Assembly (NCBI GenBank): GCA_003165115.1
Contig: PLSJ01000492.1
Location: 1 to 5,884 of the forward strand
DNA length: 5,884 nucleotides
Direction: 5' to 3'
From: Syntrophaceae bacterium
GTDB taxonomy: Bacteria; Desulfobacterota; Syntrophorhabdia; Syntrophorhabdales; WCHB1-27
The notes beneath the pieces were generated by a model. That model had not been told where the DNA came from. It worked only from the letters and a program-made list of their open reading frames with translations, and made no database searches. Below, piece by piece: positions 5,601 through 5,884 of the stretch; the first letter of the stretch is position 1; each line of letters starts with the position of its first letter. Position numbers and translations under genes: made by a program.

Positions 5601-5884
5601 GTCCTGAAAAGACGGGTTGAACCGCCCCAGCTCATCGAAGACGGCGGTACACCGTCTGAACTCGACCGCCTTGACGCGTCCGTTCTCCTGGCGGATTCCA
5701 CAGGGGCCCCAGGAGGTATGTATCTTTATTCCCTCTTCGAGGGACTGTTCGATCTCCCATTTGCTTGCGGGCATCTCATCCCACTTTTCCAGGCAGACCA
5801 TGTGCACTTCGGCGTCGCCGAGACGCCGCGCCGTGAGCGCCACGTCCACCGCCACGTTGCCGCCGCCCACCACGACCACCTTGC
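2592..5884 (-). CDS. hdrA: GltD-like/HdrA-type FAD and iron-sulfur oxidoreductase, 5' end cut off by the window
   Basis: A flavin-based electron-transfer protein, probably cytoplasmic, linking pyridine nucleotide to iron-sulfur partners. The reading frame is open to the right edge; 1096 residues are visible. Numbering from the valine codon at 5879, residues 4-14 carry the NAD(P) Rossmann motif (GGGNVAVDVA) and 144-150 the GltD-type FAD motif GVFAGGD. Residues 238-254 hold a cysteine cluster with C244, C247, C250 and C254 set as a 4Fe-4S ligand group. A partial HdrA module follows with C337, C348, C352, C353. A full HdrA module comes next: CHC at 543-545, conserved C578, C603, C635, FAD Rossmann GGGLAG at 682-687, and C830, C841, C845, C846. 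Two ferredoxin motifs close the protein (C1024-C1034 and C1054-C1064). The missing N-terminus should hold the first FAD Rossmann fold of the GltD domain. It is the first visible gene of the operon and overlaps mvhD by 11 bases. Family assignment is firm; the exact electron partners are inferred. Confidence 0.93.
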   Translation of the reverse strand, partial: KVVVVGGGNVAVDVALTARRLGDAEVHMVCLEKWDEMPASKWEIEQSLEEGIKIHTSWGPCGIRQENGRVKAVEFRRCTAVFDELGRFNPSFQDGVRKIYDADMVILAIGQSPETEFLKELPGIEMLGAGWIKADPVSLATGLPGVFAGGDIVTGPKMAIDAVSQGQEAAESIIRYLEGKDLKEGRCAKETQLVTDVPDDIERRSRAVTPSVPVESRKGFEEVELALDEATARSEAERCLNCRRCLGCKLCEEACKPGAINYLQGPEEVRVDVGSVIVAAGLEEYDPSQRPELGYGMYRNVLTSTEFERILSATGPTSSTVMRPSDGKVPRKVAWLQCVGSRDKTNEYCSSVCCMYATKEAIIAKEHQRDIEPTILYMDVRAFGKGFDQYYERAKHEHGVHYVKSSVSRILEDPETTDLEVVYIDEEGRVASEMFDMVVLSVGLRPSRSLPALARSLGIGLDGYGFVQSSPHNPVLTTKPGVFVCGASEAPKDIPETVTQASGAACEAASVISEVRGKDFVIKPLPEEREVPALEQPRIGVFICHCGVNIGSVVNVPDVKEYAKSLPNVVVADDNLFTCSQDTQEKMKHLINEYGLNRVVVASCSPRTHEFLFRSTIREAGLNKYLFEMANIRDQCSWVHMRDKENATKKAKTLVRMAVTNANYIKPLKEVAIGVNKNALVFGGGLAGMTAALKLAGQNFDVSIVEKEATLGGNLRHIRSTLDGTDVAAFLANLTEQVTSHPLIHVMTETTVVDHSGFQGNFETGLQNTQTKAATTLKHGVLVVATGGEELKPHGQYLYGEDARVMTQMELEERLAEKRLPPAMRLTMIQCVGSRNDERPYCSRICCSNAIKHALELKSATPEMDVVILFRDVMTYGFLEKYYLKARKAGVRFVRYEKERPPVVAGVNGRLTLTCYDPSIMEELTFDTDILVLSAATIAGQNEALGNFLKAPRTQEGFFLEAHMKLRPVDFATDGMYLCGLAHSPKNMRETITQAEAAVAKACGVLSKDRILVGGVVAEVQADKCAACLTCVRACPYSVPVINAKGEAEIDISKCKGCGSCAAECPAKAIDLMHYRDIQIIEKSGAMLSEGGCDAV
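2607..2616 (-). promoter_or_regulatory. ribosome-binding site deciding the mvhD start
   Basis: GGAGGGAGGG lies inside the 3' end of the hdrA-like gene, its GGAGG core 9 bases before ATG 2602. It fixes the upstream start, the one that requires reading the UGA as selenocysteine. No comparable purine-rich site precedes the internal ATG at 2527. Confidence 0.8.

Overview
The window is a high-GC bacterial segment of about 60% G+C by eye. One minus-strand operon fills positions 554 to the right edge, and about 550 bases without a convincing gene lie downstream of it. In order of transcription (right to left) the operon holds: a very large flavin/iron-sulfur protein with a GltD-like pyridine-nucleotide module fused to one partial and one complete HdrA module (5' end outside the window); a small MvhD-type iron-sulfur protein; MetV; and MetF. 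This set suggests an anaerobe with the methyl branch of the Wood-Ljungdahl pathway. A sulfate reducer or syntroph of the Desulfobacterota or Nitrospirota type fits well, and an acetogen is also possible. The lineage is inferred from gene content, not proven.

The most notable point is in mvhD. A standard reading truncates it to 116 residues starting at 2527. The true frame starts 25 codons upstream at 2602, directly behind a strong ribosome-binding site and overlapping the hdrA stop, and it runs through an in-frame TGA at 2558-2560. That TGA replaces the second cysteine of the family's N-terminal CxxC (FCCEYUAYTAADLAG). A hairpin with a GGC loop begins 13 bases after the TGA, and a lower stem pairs the UGA itself with GCUCA at 2518-2522. 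The gene therefore most likely encodes a selenoprotein with its own bacterial SECIS element.

The proteins probably form one complex. MetF reduces methylene-tetrahydrofolate to methyl-tetrahydrofolate (or runs in reverse). MetV is its cysteine-rich partner. The HdrA-type flavoprotein, with its NAD(P)-binding module, and the selenocysteine-bearing MvhD pass electrons between pyridine nucleotide, ferredoxin-like clusters and MetFV. This resembles the MetFV-Hdr-MvhD arrangement described in acetogens such as Moorella, but no hdrB or hdrC is visible here. Translation is tightly coupled: hdrA/mvhD overlap by 11 bases and metV/metF by ATGA. The 37-base mvhD-metV gap is bridged exactly by a 14-codon open frame with ATGA at both ends.

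Positions 1-553 contain a good hairpin terminator (470-506) with U-tracts on both strands, a perfect 10-bp GC stem with a nested hairpin (255-303), another hairpin (134-158), a sigma70-like promoter on the plus strand (20-48), and a weak 78-codon plus-strand frame with a Shine-Dalgarno sequence (220-456). They could belong to a plus-strand transcript ending at the shared terminator, but none is certain.
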